Assembly (NCBI RefSeq): GCF_900091595.1
Contig: NZ_FMCW01000050.1
Location: 1-32,550, forward strand
Reading direction: 5' to 3'
Length of the DNA stretch: 32,550 nucleotides
Source: Micromonospora haikouensis
GTDB taxonomy: Bacteria > Actinomycetota > Actinomycetes > Mycobacteriales > Micromonosporaceae
Shown here: positions 21,743 to 29,189 of the stretch, in pieces
Numbering within the stretch: the stretch's first letter is position 1
How the letters are laid out: the number at the start of each line of letters is the position of its first letter
Translations under genes and position numbers: made by a program
Notes under the pieces: model-generated
The model's input: the letters and a program-made list of their open reading frames with translations, nothing else
Told to the model about the DNA's origin: nothing
The model's database searches: none

Positions 21743-22639
21743 TCATCCCCGCCGGGCCGGTGGGCGGCCGTTACCGGCCGGCCCGCCCCGCGCCGACCGG
21801 AACGCACCCGGGCTCAGGCCCACCTCGCGGGTGAAGAACCGGCCGAAGTTCGTCGGCTCCGGGAAGCCGAGCCGGCGACCGATCCGGGCGATCGGCTCGT
21901 CGGTCGCGGCCAGCAGCCGGCTGGCCTCCAGCGCCACCCGGTCGTCGATCACCTGCTTCGCGCTGCGCCCGGTCGCCGCCAGGCAGGCCCGGGTGAGGGT
22001 ACGCACCGAGCAGCCGATCCGGGCCGCATAGTCCTCCACCCGCCGGGTGTGCTGGTAGCCGCGCTCGACCTCCTGGCGGAGCCGGCGGAACGTGGCGTTC
22101 TCGGTGCGTGGCCCGGCCCCGGCCGCGTCCCCGCCCGTCGGGGCCGGCGGCAGCAGCGCCAGCCGCAGCAGCAGCACGGCGAGCCGGTGCCGCACCAGCG
22201 CGCGGGCGGCGGGCACGTCCGGCTGCCGCCGGCAGTCCACCACCAGCTGGGTGACCTCGTTGCGCAGCACGTCGGCGTCCTCGCCCGCGAGCTGCCAGTG
22301 GGCGGGCACGTCGGCGGCGGCGTCGACGTCGAGGCCCCGCAGGGCCGTGGCCGACCAGCGCACCACCACCGCGTCGAGCCGGGTGGCCTCGCACCGCAGC
22401 GCCTGGCCGGGGCGGGCCCGCAGCAGCGTGCCGGGGCGGCAGGGCAGCGGCCGGAAGTCCAGCTCGGCGGTGCCGTGGCCGCCGGTGACGAGGACGACCA
22501 GGTCCGCGTCGAGCAGCACCGGGCGTCGCCACTCGACGCCCTCGGCGAGGTCGCCGAGGGCGAGCGTCGTGATGTCGTCGGGTCGGGGTGGGGAGGCGTC
22601 GACGCGGGTTGCCGGGGGAAGCTGACCGGAGGGGATCAT
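21743..22639 (-). CDS. AraC-family transcriptional regulator
   Basis: The 298-residue protein has an N-terminal cupin-like effector domain (about 30-120: LVVLVTGGHGTAELDF, PLPCRPGTLLRARPGQAL). The C-terminal double helix-turn-helix (about 190-285) contains VEDYAARIGCSVRTLTRACL, VIDDRVALEASRLLAATDEPI, and FPEPTNFGRFFTREVGLSPGAFR, the signature of the AraC/XylS family. The ATG at 22639 gives a natural start; no strong Shine-Dalgarno is seen. It is divergent from the SDR oxidoreductase gene, so it may control it, though the clearest operator there is of TetR type. Confidence 0.9.
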   Translation of the reverse strand: MIPSGQLPPATRVDASPPRPDDITTLALGDLAEGVEWRRPVLLDADLVVLVTGGHGTAELDFRPLPCRPGTLLRARPGQALRCEATRLDAVVVRWSATALRGLDVDAAADVPAHWQLAGEDADVLRNEVTQLVVDCRRQPDVPAARALVRHRLAVLLLRLALLPPAPTGGDAAGAGPRTENATFRRLRQEVERGYQHTRRVEDYAARIGCSVRTLTRACLAATGRSAKQVIDDRVALEASRLLAATDEPIARIGRRLGFPEPTNFGRFFTREVGLSPGAFRSARGGPAGNGRPPARRG

Positions 22640-22725
22640 CGTCTGCGACGGTATCCCGCGCGCGGGACGGTCGCATCCCGGCGGGACTGCCAGGGCCGCT
22701 TTGCCTTCCCGGTCGGCCGGGTGGC

Positions 22726-22765
22726 TTGTCGGGGTGCGGCCGGCGGGCTACGTTACCGATCGGTA
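22726..22765 (+). promoter_or_regulatory. SDR gene promoter with TetR-type palindrome at the start site
   Basis: TTGTCG (22726-22731), 17 bases, TACGTT (22749-22754) forms a good housekeeping promoter. TACCGATCGGTA (22754-22765) is a perfect 12-bp palindrome of the kind bound by TetR-family repressors and covers the expected start near 22761. No TetR gene is in the window. Confidence 0.65.
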
Positions 22766-22818
22766 GTGCCCGGGTCCGGCGGGTGCCCGGCGGCCCGCCG
22801 AACAGCGAGGGGATGGGC

Positions 22819-23595
22819 ATGACGGATCTGTTCTCGGTCGAAGGCAAGACGGTCCTGGTCACCGGCGGGTCGCGGGGGATCGGGCTGATGATCGCCCGGG
22901 GCTTCGTGCGGGCCGGCGCGCACGTGGTCATCTCGTCCCGCAAGGCCGACGTGTGCGAGGCCGTCGCCAAGGAACTCTCCGCCGAGGGGCGCTGCGAGGC
23001 GATCCCGGCCGACCTCAGCCGCGACGAGGGCGCGCTCGGGCTCGCCGAAGCGGTCCGCGAGCGGACGGACCGGCTCGACGTGCTGGTCAACAACGCGGGG
23101 GCGACCTGGGGTGCGCCGCTGGAGGCGTACCCGGAGAGCGCCTTCGACAAGCTGTGGGCCGTCAACGTCAAGGCCGTCTTCCGGCTCACCACCGCCCTGC
23201 TGCCCGAGCTGCGGGCGGCGGCGAGCGCCGACGACCCCGCCCGCGTGATCAACATCGGCTCGATCGACGGGATCCGGGTGCCCTGGCTGGAGGTCTACGC
23301 GTACTCGGCGACGAAGGCCGCCGTGCACATGCTCACCCGCAGCCTCGCCCACCAGCTCGCCGGCGAGCACATCACCGTCAACGCGATCGCGCCCGGCCCG
23401 TTCGAGAGCAAGATGATGGCGTTCGCGCTGGACGACCCGGAGGCGCGGTCGGCCATCGAGAAGCAGGTGCCGCTGGGCCGCATCGGTCGCCCCGACGACA
23501 TGGCGGGCGCGGCCATCTACCTGTCCTCGCGGGCCGGTGCCTACCTGACCGGCGCGGTCATCCCCGTCGACGGCGGGGTCACGACGCACGGCTGA
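22819..23595 (+). CDS. Short-chain dehydrogenase/reductase (RhlG/FabG-like)
   Basis: The 258-residue protein is a classical SDR. The cofactor motif is TGGSRGIG (15-22), with SSRK after beta-2 (39-42), which favours NADPH. Other motifs are NNAG (91-94), catalytic N116, S148 and YSATK (Y162, K166), and the C-terminal IPVDGG. The overall pattern (LFSVEGKTVLVTGG, GATWGAPLEAYPESAFDKLW, IDGIRVP) resembles RhlG-type 3-oxoacyl reductases; the true substrate is unknown. ATG 22819 is chosen over ATG 22813 because GAGGGG ends 6 bases before the former and directly abuts the latter. It has its own regulated promoter with a leader of about 58 bases. Confidence 0.92.
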   Translation: MTDLFSVEGKTVLVTGGSRGIGLMIARGFVRAGAHVVISSRKADVCEAVAKELSAEGRCEAIPADLSRDEGALGLAEAVRERTDRLDVLVNNAGATWGAPLEAYPESAFDKLWAVNVKAVFRLTTALLPELRAAASADDPARVINIGSIDGIRVPWLEVYAYSATKAAVHMLTRSLAHQLAGEHITVNAIAPGPFESKMMAFALDDPEARSAIEKQVPLGRIGRPDDMAGAAIYLSSRAGAYLTGAVIPVDGGVTTHG

Positions 23596-23625
23596 ACGCG
23601 CAGCGCGTACCCCGTGGGGTGAAAG

Positions 23626-23666
23626 CCCGGGGCCGCGCGGACTCGGCAGATCCGCGCGGCCCCGGG
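23626..23666. terminator. Bidirectional terminator between SDR and ssgB genes
   Basis: A perfect 16-bp G+C-rich stem (23626-23641 with 23651-23666) encloses a 9-base loop. It lies between convergent genes, 30 bases after the SDR stop and 10 before the ssgB stop. Confidence 0.85.
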
Positions 23667-23676
23667 TGTGGCGTGG

Positions 23677-24108
23677 TCAGCGACCGGCGAGGAGCCGGGT
23701 CACCGCCGTGTCGACGTCCAGGTGGTCGGCCTCCCGGCCGCGCGGGACGACGACGTAGGTGCGCCGCAGGAAGCGCACCAGGACGCTGCGCGGCACCTCG
23801 AACAGGGCGTTGCCGTCCGGGGACGACAGCGCCAGCGCGACGAAGTCCCCGCGCGGGGTGGCCCACGGCCAGACCCGCACGTCGCCGATGCCGGCCGGCT
23901 CATCGAGGCCGGTGACCAGCAGCTCGCGGGCGAACGACCAGCTCACCGCCTCGCCGCCGGCCGATTCGGCATGGAACAGGACATGGACCGCATACGGGTC
24001 AGCAGGGTCGTAACGCAGGCTGGCACGCACCGGCAAGGCGGTGGCGTCAGGCGCGACGAGCCTTAGCGACGTCTCGACCTCTACGGTCGTCGGTCGGATG
24101 ACACTCAT
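23677..24108 (-). CDS. ssgB: SsgA-like protein, SsgB type (sporulation cell division)
   Basis: The 143-residue protein matches the SsgA-like family along its whole length: LRLVAPDATALPVRASLRYD, DPYAVHVLFHA, VSWSFARELLVTGL, GIGDVRVWPW, ALSSPDGNALFEVP and VLVRFLRRTYVVVPRGRE. In Streptomyces SsgB marks future septum sites and recruits FtsZ during sporulation division; SsgA-like proteins occur only in morphologically complex actinomycetes. The ATG at 24108 follows GGGGGAG by 7 bases. It is divergent from the PGPGW membrane-protein gene. The SsgB rather than other SsgA-like assignment rests on overall resemblance. Confidence 0.88.
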   Translation of the reverse strand: MSVIRPTTVEVETSLRLVAPDATALPVRASLRYDPADPYAVHVLFHAESAGGEAVSWSFARELLVTGLDEPAGIGDVRVWPWATPRGDFVALALSSPDGNALFEVPRSVLVRFLRRTYVVVPRGREADHLDVDTAVTRLLAGR

Positions 24109-24383
24109 GGACGTTCTCCCCCCGGCACCGCTGCGGAACGCGCGTGTCCCGCTTTCCCCATACTCAGGTGCTACCTCTGGCTACGCTCCGCCATACGCTG
24201 ACTTCACCCTGTGGTGGGAAGAGGGTCGGAAACGCCGCTAGAATGTGAAAATTCTTGTACGATATCCGGTTTTGCCCAATGCTTGATCCCGCCCGGCGTC
24301 GGGGTTGGTTCAGACGTCGACTTACTCCGGTAACGTCCAGTGGTCCGATGGAGTGACGGGCCGCGGCGACACTGGGGGACGAA

Positions 24384-24959
24384 ATGACCACGAACCGATC
24401 CTCAATGGATGTCGCGGCCCGGTCCGGAAACCCGAACGGCGGGGTCCGGGCAGCCGAAAGGCGGGGGTACGCAGTGCCGAAGCAACAGCGTGGCCGGCGC
24501 GGCCCGGGAGCACCCGGCGACGCGTCGACCGGGGGTGGAACGGCCGTCGCCGGACGGCGCGGCGGACGCCTGCGGCAACGCATCAGCACCACCCTCGACC
24601 TGATCCGCGCCAACCCCACCGGCCGCGTCGCCCTCAAGATATTCATCGCCGTCGCCGGTGCGATCGTCGTCACCGTCGGCATCGCGCTCATCCCGCTGCC
24701 CGGCCCCGGCTGGCTGCTCGTCATCGCCGGGCTGGGCGTCTGGGCCGTCGAGTTCCACTGGGCCCGCCGGCTGCTGGCCTTCACCCGCCGGCACGTGCAC
24801 GCCTGGACCCGGTGGGCCACCAGCCGGTCACTGCCCGTGCGCCTCGTCCTCGGGTCCGTGGGCCTCGTCTTCGTCGCCACGGTCGTCTGGCTGTCGCTCA
24901 AGTACAGCCTCGGCATCGACCTGGTGGCTCGGGCGCTGCACTACCTCGCGACGCACTGA
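24384..24959 (+). CDS. PGPGW/TIGR02611-family membrane protein
   Basis: The 191-residue protein has a basic, Gly-rich disordered N-terminus (1-66) and a membrane domain. The first two helices are KIFIAVAGAIVVTVGIALIP and, after the signature PLPGPGW, LLVIAGLGVWAVEF. A further pair (VRLVLGSVGLVFVATVVWLS) closes the protein. The family is common in actinomycetes and its function is unknown. The start lies 4 bases after GGGGGA, a usable site; an internal ATG at 24408 is possible. The 275-base region upstream, shared with ssgB, has an A/T-rich patch (24240-24275) but no promoter I can define. Confidence 0.82.
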   Translation: MTTNRSSMDVAARSGNPNGGVRAAERRGYAVPKQQRGRRGPGAPGDASTGGGTAVAGRRGGRLRQRISTTLDLIRANPTGRVALKIFIAVAGAIVVTVGIALIPLPGPGWLLVIAGLGVWAVEFHWARRLLAFTRRHVHAWTRWATSRSLPVRLVLGSVGLVFVATVVWLSLKYSLGIDLVARALHYLATH

Positions 24960-25009
24960 CCCCGGATTCGCGGTCCGGTCCCTCGATCAGGTAGAGTCAT
25001 CGTCGCTGA

Positions 25010-25081
25010 GGGCGATTAGCTCAGCGGGAGAGCGCTTCGTTCACACCGAAGAGGTCACTGGTTCGATCCCAGTATCGCCCA
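25010..25081 (+). tRNA. tRNA-Val (anticodon CAC)
   Basis: All arms fold. The acceptor stem GGGCGAT (25010-25016) pairs with ATCGCCC (25074-25080). The D stem GCTC pairs with GAGC. The anticodon stem CTTCG pairs with CGAAG around the loop TTCACAC (anticodon CAC at 25042-25044). The T arm is ACTGG-TTCGATC-CCAGT. The discriminator is A25081 and CCA is not encoded. The integrase gene ends 75 bases further on, so this gene is the probable integration site of the neighbouring element. Confidence 0.97.
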
Positions 25082-25089
25082 CGCAGCTC

Positions 25090-25119
25090 AGGCCACTTCC
25101 CGGCTTCGGGAGGTGGCCT
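25090..25119 (+). terminator. Terminator of tRNA-Val
   Basis: AGGCCACTTCCCG (25090-25102) pairs with CGGGAGGTGGCCT (25107-25119) with one T-G wobble across a 4-base loop, followed by a short T run. It starts 9 bases after the tRNA. Whether it belongs to the chromosome or to the element is unclear. Confidence 0.75.
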
Positions 25120-25121
25120 TT

Positions 25122-25152
25122 CTGCTGCCCGTACAGCAGCGAAGTACAGCAG
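25122..25152. repeat. GTACAGCAG direct repeats next to the integrase gene
   Basis: GTACAGCAG occurs at 25131-25139 and 25144-25152; CTGCTG at 25122-25127 is an inverted partner of CAGCAG. Their location between the attachment site and int fits integrase or excisionase arm-type binding sites. This is inferred from position only. Confidence 0.4.
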
Positions 25153-25156
25153 TTCG

Positions 25157-26377
25157 TCATCGCGTCAGGGATTCGCCGAGGCGCTTGAGCGCGTCTCTTG
25201 TCGCCTGCGAGGACACCTGCGTGTAGATCTCCATCGTCACGGAGAAGCGGGCGTGCCGGAGGATCTGCATGGCGACTCGCGGGTGCACGTCGAGGTCGGC
25301 CAGGAGAGTGGCGCAGGTCCGCCGCGCGTCGTGGACGGTGATCGGCTTCGTTGCCGCCTTGTCGCAGCGGGTCTGCCAGGAGCGCTGGAAGTTGCGCGGC
25401 TCGATGGGCGTGCCGTAGCGGGTGGTGAACACCAGGTCGTTGTCGTGCCACGCCTTACCGGCGGCTGCCCGTGCCTCGTCGCGTTGGTGTTGGCGCAGTC
25501 GGAGGGCGGCCAGGCAGACGTCGGGCAGGGGCAGGGTGGCGTCGGATGCCTGGGTCTTGGTGTCGCGGTGCAGGAGCTTTCCGCGTACGCGTTGCAGTTG
25601 CCGGCCGATGGTCAGCTCCCCGGCGTCGAGGTCGACGTCCGCCCAGGTGAGGCCGAGGGCTTCGCCTTTGCGTAGGCCGGTGACGAGGACCAGGGCGTAC
25701 GCGGCGTAGAGCGGATCGGCGTCGGCGCGGGCCGATTCGAGGAACCGGCGTGCTTCGTCGCTGGACCAGGACTTGCCGCGTCGACGGCGGACGGTGGCCA
25801 GGGTGACCGGGACAGCCGGGTTGCGGGTGATGAGGTCTTCGGCCTGGGCGTGGGTGAGGGCGGCGCGCAGTGCGGCCCGGATGTCGCTGACCGTGCGCGT
25901 CGACGGGACCGCCTGGCAGCACCGGCCGACCGCGCAGCAGCGTCGCTTCTCCTTGCGGCGGGCGGCGTCCTTGCCCTGGGCGCAGCACTGGCAGGTGCGG
26001 GCCACCTGGTTGAGCCAGGTTTGCACGTCGCGTGCCTGGAGCCGGTCGAGTCGCTTGGTGCCGAGGCCGGGGGAGAGGTAGCGGCGGACGAACGTCTCGT
26101 AGGTGGCGTAGGTGAGCGGCGCCCGGTTCGGCTCGATGATCTCGGTCAGCCAGTAGGCGAGGAAGCTGCCCACGGTCGGCACGCTGGTCGCCACGGGTCC
26201 GGCTTTGGCCTGCTGGTGCAGTTTGATCCACTTGTCGTGGACGGCGTCGCGGGTCTTGCCGTAGACGTACTTGCGGGTCCGCTTCCCGTCGGGCTTGGTG
26301 ACCCAGACGTACGCGGCGAAGCCGTTGCGGTAGGGGAAGATCGAGCCTTCGCCGTTGGCGCGGGCACGGGCGGGCAT
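25157..26377 (-). CDS. int: Site-specific tyrosine recombinase (integrase), AICE type
   Basis: The 406-residue protein has an AP2-like N-terminal region (GEGSIFPYRNGFAAYVWVTKPDGKRTRKYVYG), a SAM-like core-binding domain (about 68-200) and a catalytic domain. The catalytic set is R236 (TGLRKGEAL), K in RDTKTQ, H349 and R352 (HDARRT), H375 (LRHARFS) and the nucleophile Y385 (MEIYTQVS). The core-binding domain contains a Cys-rich insertion at 129-154 (TCQCCAQGK and RRCCAVGRCC), seen in pSAM2-type integrases. The ATG at 26377 shares its A with the stop of the excisionase gene (TGATG). It should integrate the element at the adjacent tRNA-Val gene. Confidence 0.95.
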   Translation of the reverse strand: MPARARANGEGSIFPYRNGFAAYVWVTKPDGKRTRKYVYGKTRDAVHDKWIKLHQQAKAGPVATSVPTVGSFLAYWLTEIIEPNRAPLTYATYETFVRRYLSPGLGTKRLDRLQARDVQTWLNQVARTCQCCAQGKDAARRKEKRRCCAVGRCCQAVPSTRTVSDIRAALRAALTHAQAEDLITRNPAVPVTLATVRRRRGKSWSSDEARRFLESARADADPLYAAYALVLVTGLRKGEALGLTWADVDLDAGELTIGRQLQRVRGKLLHRDTKTQASDATLPLPDVCLAALRLRQHQRDEARAAAGKAWHDNDLVFTTRYGTPIEPRNFQRSWQTRCDKAATKPITVHDARRTCATLLADLDVHPRVAMQILRHARFSVTMEIYTQVSSQATRDALKRLGESLTR

Positions 26378-26574
26378 CAGGCGGCCTCCTGCCGGTCGAT
26401 CTGCTCGCGGATGTAGTCGTCGACCCATTCGGGCAGGATGCGGCGGTACTTGCCGTCCTTGATGGAGCGCAGCTCGCCGGTGGCGATCTTCATCTTGACC
26501 TTGGATATGCCGAAGCCGAGCAGGACGGCGACCTCGGCGGGGGAGTACCACCGTGGGGTGAGGGGTCGGGTCAC
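26377..26574 (-). CDS. xis: Excisionase/MerR-like DNA-binding protein
   Basis: The 65-residue protein is almost entirely one helix-turn-helix of the excisionase type: RWYSPAEVAVLLGFGISKVK, then TGELRSIKDGKYRRILPEWVDDYI. This is the usual size and position of Xis in actinomycete integrative elements, where it directs excision together with Int. The GTG at 26574 overlaps the rep stop (GTGA), and its own stop overlaps the int start, so rep, xis and int form one coupled operon. The upstream extension of the frame is a shadow of rep. Confidence 0.88.
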   Translation of the reverse strand: MTRPLTPRWYSPAEVAVLLGFGISKVKMKIATGELRSIKDGKYRRILPEWVDDYIREQIDRQEAA

Positions 26575-28115
26575 GCCGCCACCCCCGACCACGTCTCGTG
26601 GGCGAGTTCTTCCCGGCCGACGCGGCTGCGTTCCCGGTGCTGGGCGGCGGCGGTGTTGGCGAGCAGCGCGTCCCCGTCGGTGAGCCACCCGGAGCCGACG
26701 AAGGCCAGGGTGCCGACGCTGAGGGAGCCGTCATCGGCGCGGCGGTAGGTGGCGCGGGTGTCGCGGAGCAGCCCGAAGGTGACCGAGTACCGGCGGGCCT
26801 TGGTGAGGAAGTGACCGCCGTAGCCGAGCATGTGCGCCCACCGCCGCAGCCCGGCATAGACGTCGGGTGTGGTGTCAAGGTCGCCTTGACGGGCCTCGGG
26901 CTGGGTGGCGGTGTCGCTGGTGCGGTGCCGGGTGGGACGGCCGAGTCGCCAGCAGGCGTCGATGAGCCGGGCCAGGTGGTCGCCCTCCGGATCGGCGTAG
27001 GCGTCGACGGTGCCCGGGGTGAGCCGGGTGGAGCAGTGGCCGGTGACCTCGGTGGCCTTGGTGGCGTACTTGGCCAGGTAGGCGGCCACCCTGGCGTCGG
27101 TCACGTCCCCGTCGCCGGTGCCGATGCGGCGCACGTCGACCTGCTCACCCCAGGCGATCGACCAACCCTGCGGCCGGTCGGGATGCGGCGGGGTAGCGAA
27201 GGTGATCTGCCGGGCGGCGGCGTGCACGGCGGCGTCGAGGTCGTCCACGGTGATCCCGACCGGTGGCGGGACCAGGGCGTGCCGGTCACCGGGATCGACC
27301 CCGTCGAGACGCAGCAGGACATGGAAGTGCACCGCGCCCCGGCGCTGCATCTCGGCGACCTTCCCGTGCGACACCCGCACCGGCGGCACCCGCCGAACCC
27401 GGCCGGAGTCGGTGACGACCTCGACTCTGGGGATGCCGCGCCGGTTGCAGAGGGCGGCGAGGTGGCGTTCGACGGCCTGCTTGGTGCGTCGCCACAGCTC
27501 ACCGGCGAAGACGTTCCAGACGACCTGGTGATCGTGGTCGTAGCAGTCCAGGCAGAGCGGCCGACCGAGCAGCGAATCGCCGGAGTCGTGACGGGTAAAG
27601 CAGGCCCCGGGCCGCCCGTGCGGACAGGTGCCAGCATCGCGGCGGGCGTGGCAGGGGGCCGGTCGGCAGTCGCAGCGCCGCCGGTCGGCACAGGTGTGCC
27701 GGGGTACGTGCCGGTGGTGGACCGGGCCGAACGACGGCGCGGTGAAGGTGGCGAAGACGACCGGGTGCCGGGCCACCGTGGCGGGGACGGTCTTGCCGCC
27801 GGTCAGGCCACAGCGGACGATCTGGAAGGCGTCACCGGCGTAGACCCAGGAGCAGTCCGGGCACTGGGCGGCACGCCGGTTGCCGCACGCCTTGTAGAGC
27901 ACCCGATCGGGCAACTCGTCGGTGTGCTGCTCGCCCAGGACCCGCCCGGTGTCCCGGTCGACGGCGGTCATGGTGCCGGTCAGCCGGACCGGACGGGCAC
28001 AACCCCCGGCGGTCCGGGTGTGCTCCAACCAGCCGAAGTAGTCGGGGGTGGCGGCCCGGTGCAGGGCCTGGGCGGTACGACCGGCGGCGACGCCGGGACG
28101 GTGCAGGGTGGACAC
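26571..28115 (-). CDS. Replication initiator, RepSA/rolling-circle type
   Basis: The 514-residue protein resembles RepSA-type initiators of actinomycete integrative elements. The N-terminal half contains Cys/His-rich zinc-like clusters (YKACGNRRAAQCPDCSWVY, HTCADRRRCDCRPAPC, PLCLDCYDH). The HUH-like metal motif is GAVHFHVLLRL (H263, H265). The candidate nicking tyrosines are in AAYLAKYATK (Y346, Y350). The GTG at 28115 follows GAGGAG by 7 bases. It is the first gene of the rep-xis-int operon and should drive autonomous rolling-circle replication of the excised element. Internally it carries one of three related palindromes found in the element (26874-26890). Confidence 0.88.
   Translation of the reverse strand: MSTLHRPGVAAGRTAQALHRAATPDYFGWLEHTRTAGGCARPVRLTGTMTAVDRDTGRVLGEQHTDELPDRVLYKACGNRRAAQCPDCSWVYAGDAFQIVRCGLTGGKTVPATVARHPVVFATFTAPSFGPVHHRHVPRHTCADRRRCDCRPAPCHARRDAGTCPHGRPGACFTRHDSGDSLLGRPLCLDCYDHDHQVVWNVFAGELWRRTKQAVERHLAALCNRRGIPRVEVVTDSGRVRRVPPVRVSHGKVAEMQRRGAVHFHVLLRLDGVDPGDRHALVPPPVGITVDDLDAAVHAAARQITFATPPHPDRPQGWSIAWGEQVDVRRIGTGDGDVTDARVAAYLAKYATKATEVTGHCSTRLTPGTVDAYADPEGDHLARLIDACWRLGRPTRHRTSDTATQPEARQGDLDTTPDVYAGLRRWAHMLGYGGHFLTKARRYSVTFGLLRDTRATYRRADDGSLSVGTLAFVGSGWLTDGDALLANTAAAQHRERSRVGREELAHETWSGVAA
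26874..26890. promoter_or_regulatory. Palindrome GTCAAGG-TCG-CCTTGAC inside rep (site A)
   Basis: A perfect 7-bp inverted repeat with a 3-base spacer, followed by GGGCC. It is one of three similar sites in the element (also 28668-28683 and 29087-29105). It may be an operator or replication-protein site. Its place within the rep coding region argues for a conserved sequence requirement rather than a promoter. Confidence 0.45.
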
Positions 28116-28153
28116 GGTCTCTCCTCAGGACAGGTGGCAGGGACGGGCGACGA

Positions 28154-28193
28154 AACACCACCGGTGGCCGGACCGCTGTCCGTCGGTGGTGTT
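28154..28193. promoter_or_regulatory. Inverted repeat upstream of rep
   Basis: AACACCACCG (28154-28163) and CGGTGGTGTT (28184-28193) are perfect 10-bp arms 20 bases apart, 38 bases before the rep start codon. It could be the rep operator or part of the leading-strand origin. Confidence 0.5.
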
Positions 28194-28301
28194 CGTGGTG
28201 TCTCCTGGCACCGCCATGGAGGGCGGCTGACGCCGGAGGGCGGGTGTGGCTGACCGCCGTTGAGGTGTGGTCCTTCCGGTTGCCGTGCTGGGTAAGGCCG
28301 G

Positions 28302-28361
28302 GACGGGTGGGGTGCCTGGAGGTCGGCATCCGGCGGGTTGCCGCAGGCGAGCCCCACCCGT
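28302..28361. other. Long nested hairpin, candidate replication origin structure
   Basis: GACGGGTGGGG (28302-28312) pairs with CCCCACCCGTC (28351-28361). Inside, GCCTG (28314-28318) pairs with CAGGC (28343-28347), and CGGCA (28323-28327) with TGCCG (28338-28342). That gives 21 bp in one coaxial arm with small bulges. It lies about 190 bases upstream of rep, where origins of such elements may occur. Confidence 0.5.
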
Positions 28362-28667
28362 CGAGGGAATGCGAATCCGGGCCATCGTGACGGCGGGACG
28401 ACCGTGTTGGGCCACTCAGCGGATTCCGGGGCCGACATCGCGGCCATCGTGATCGAGAACCGGCGGGATCTGGCCCGCATCAGCGGCAGGAAGGCCGCTC
28501 AGCATCTCCATGGTCGAGCCCAGCGATCCGGCAGGAAGGCCGCACTGGCGTGCTCGACGACCGCCAGAGTAGCACCGGGTGCCGACTCGTCAACCCGTCG
28601 TGAACCTCGGCGCCGAGTTGGTCCGGACCGGCTGCCGGGTGGTGTGGGAGGACTTTCTGTACGTCTA

Positions 28668-28683
28668 TCAAGGCGGCCCTTGA
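28668..28683. promoter_or_regulatory. Palindrome TCAAGG-CGGC-CCTTGA (site B)
   Basis: A perfect 6-bp inverted repeat with a 4-base spacer. With the following CGGGCC it shares CCTTGACGGGCC exactly with site A. Confidence 0.45.
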
Positions 28684-28891
28684 CGGGCCGCACGCGCCGC
28701 CGCCAGGGCGCGTGCCCGTCGCTGCGCTGGCGCTCCGACTCCGGCCACGCAACACGCCCGGCGGCTGGCGCGGAGGGCGGATAGCCCGGTGGGCCGCCGA
28801 GTGACGACAGGTCGTTGTCCGATGGGGTGGCGGGGCCGGCAGCCGGCCGGGCCGCGCGGCGAGCACCGCGCGGCGTAGGGGAGCGCACGCC

Positions 28892-29011
28892 GGGTCCGTC
28901 GGCGGCCGGCGGGCCGTGGCGGGTTGCGGTTACTGCGCCTCCGGCGGGGGCGCTCCGGCTCCAGGATGGCCGGGGGTCCGTCGGCGGCTTGCGGTCCGTG
29001 GGTGGTTGCGG
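28892..29011. repeat. Imperfect 40-base direct repeat
   Basis: Copies start at 28892 and 28974, both with GGGTCCGTCGGCGGC and later GGTTGCGGT, with several mismatches and one indel between. The offset is 82 bases. It is part of the structured non-coding region. Confidence 0.55.
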
Positions 29012-29086
29012 TGGGAGCCATCCCGCCCACCGTCGACCCGGGCGAGCCGAGCAGACCACCGCCCGACCCGCCAGCGTCCGTACGAG

Positions 29087-29105
29087 CGTCAAGGCCGTCT
29101 TGACG
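29087..29105. promoter_or_regulatory. Palindrome CGTCAAG-GCCGT-CTTGACG (site C)
   Basis: A perfect 7-bp inverted repeat with a 5-base spacer, about 85 bases beyond the stop of the 401-residue gene. It is related to sites A and B. Confidence 0.45.
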
Positions 29106-29189
29106 TGGCGGGCCGGGCGGCGGCCCGCTCCACGGAGTGCGGGTCGACGGCAGACGGGATGAGACACCGATGCGGTGGCATCGCCAGCT

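Larger units (their letters stand above)
28116..29189. other. Structured region upstream of rep without a convincing gene (candidate origin)
   Basis: All six frames here give only Arg/Pro/Gly-rich shadow-like sequence. The region is full of repeats: an inverted repeat just upstream of rep, a long nested hairpin, a 15-bp direct repeat (CGGCAGGAAGGCCGC at 28484-28498 and 28529-28543), a perfect 9-bp hairpin (28851-28859 with 28866-28874), a 40-base imperfect direct repeat and two TCAAGG palindromes. This fits a replication or transfer origin of the element better than decayed coding DNA. No TraB-recognition-type 8-bp cluster was recognised. Confidence 0.5.

Noticed and set aside
28480..28550. 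CRISPR-like array from the CGGCAGGAAGGCCGC repeat
   Set aside because: Only two copies, 45 bases apart, with no further units and no cas genes; better read as iteron-like repeats.
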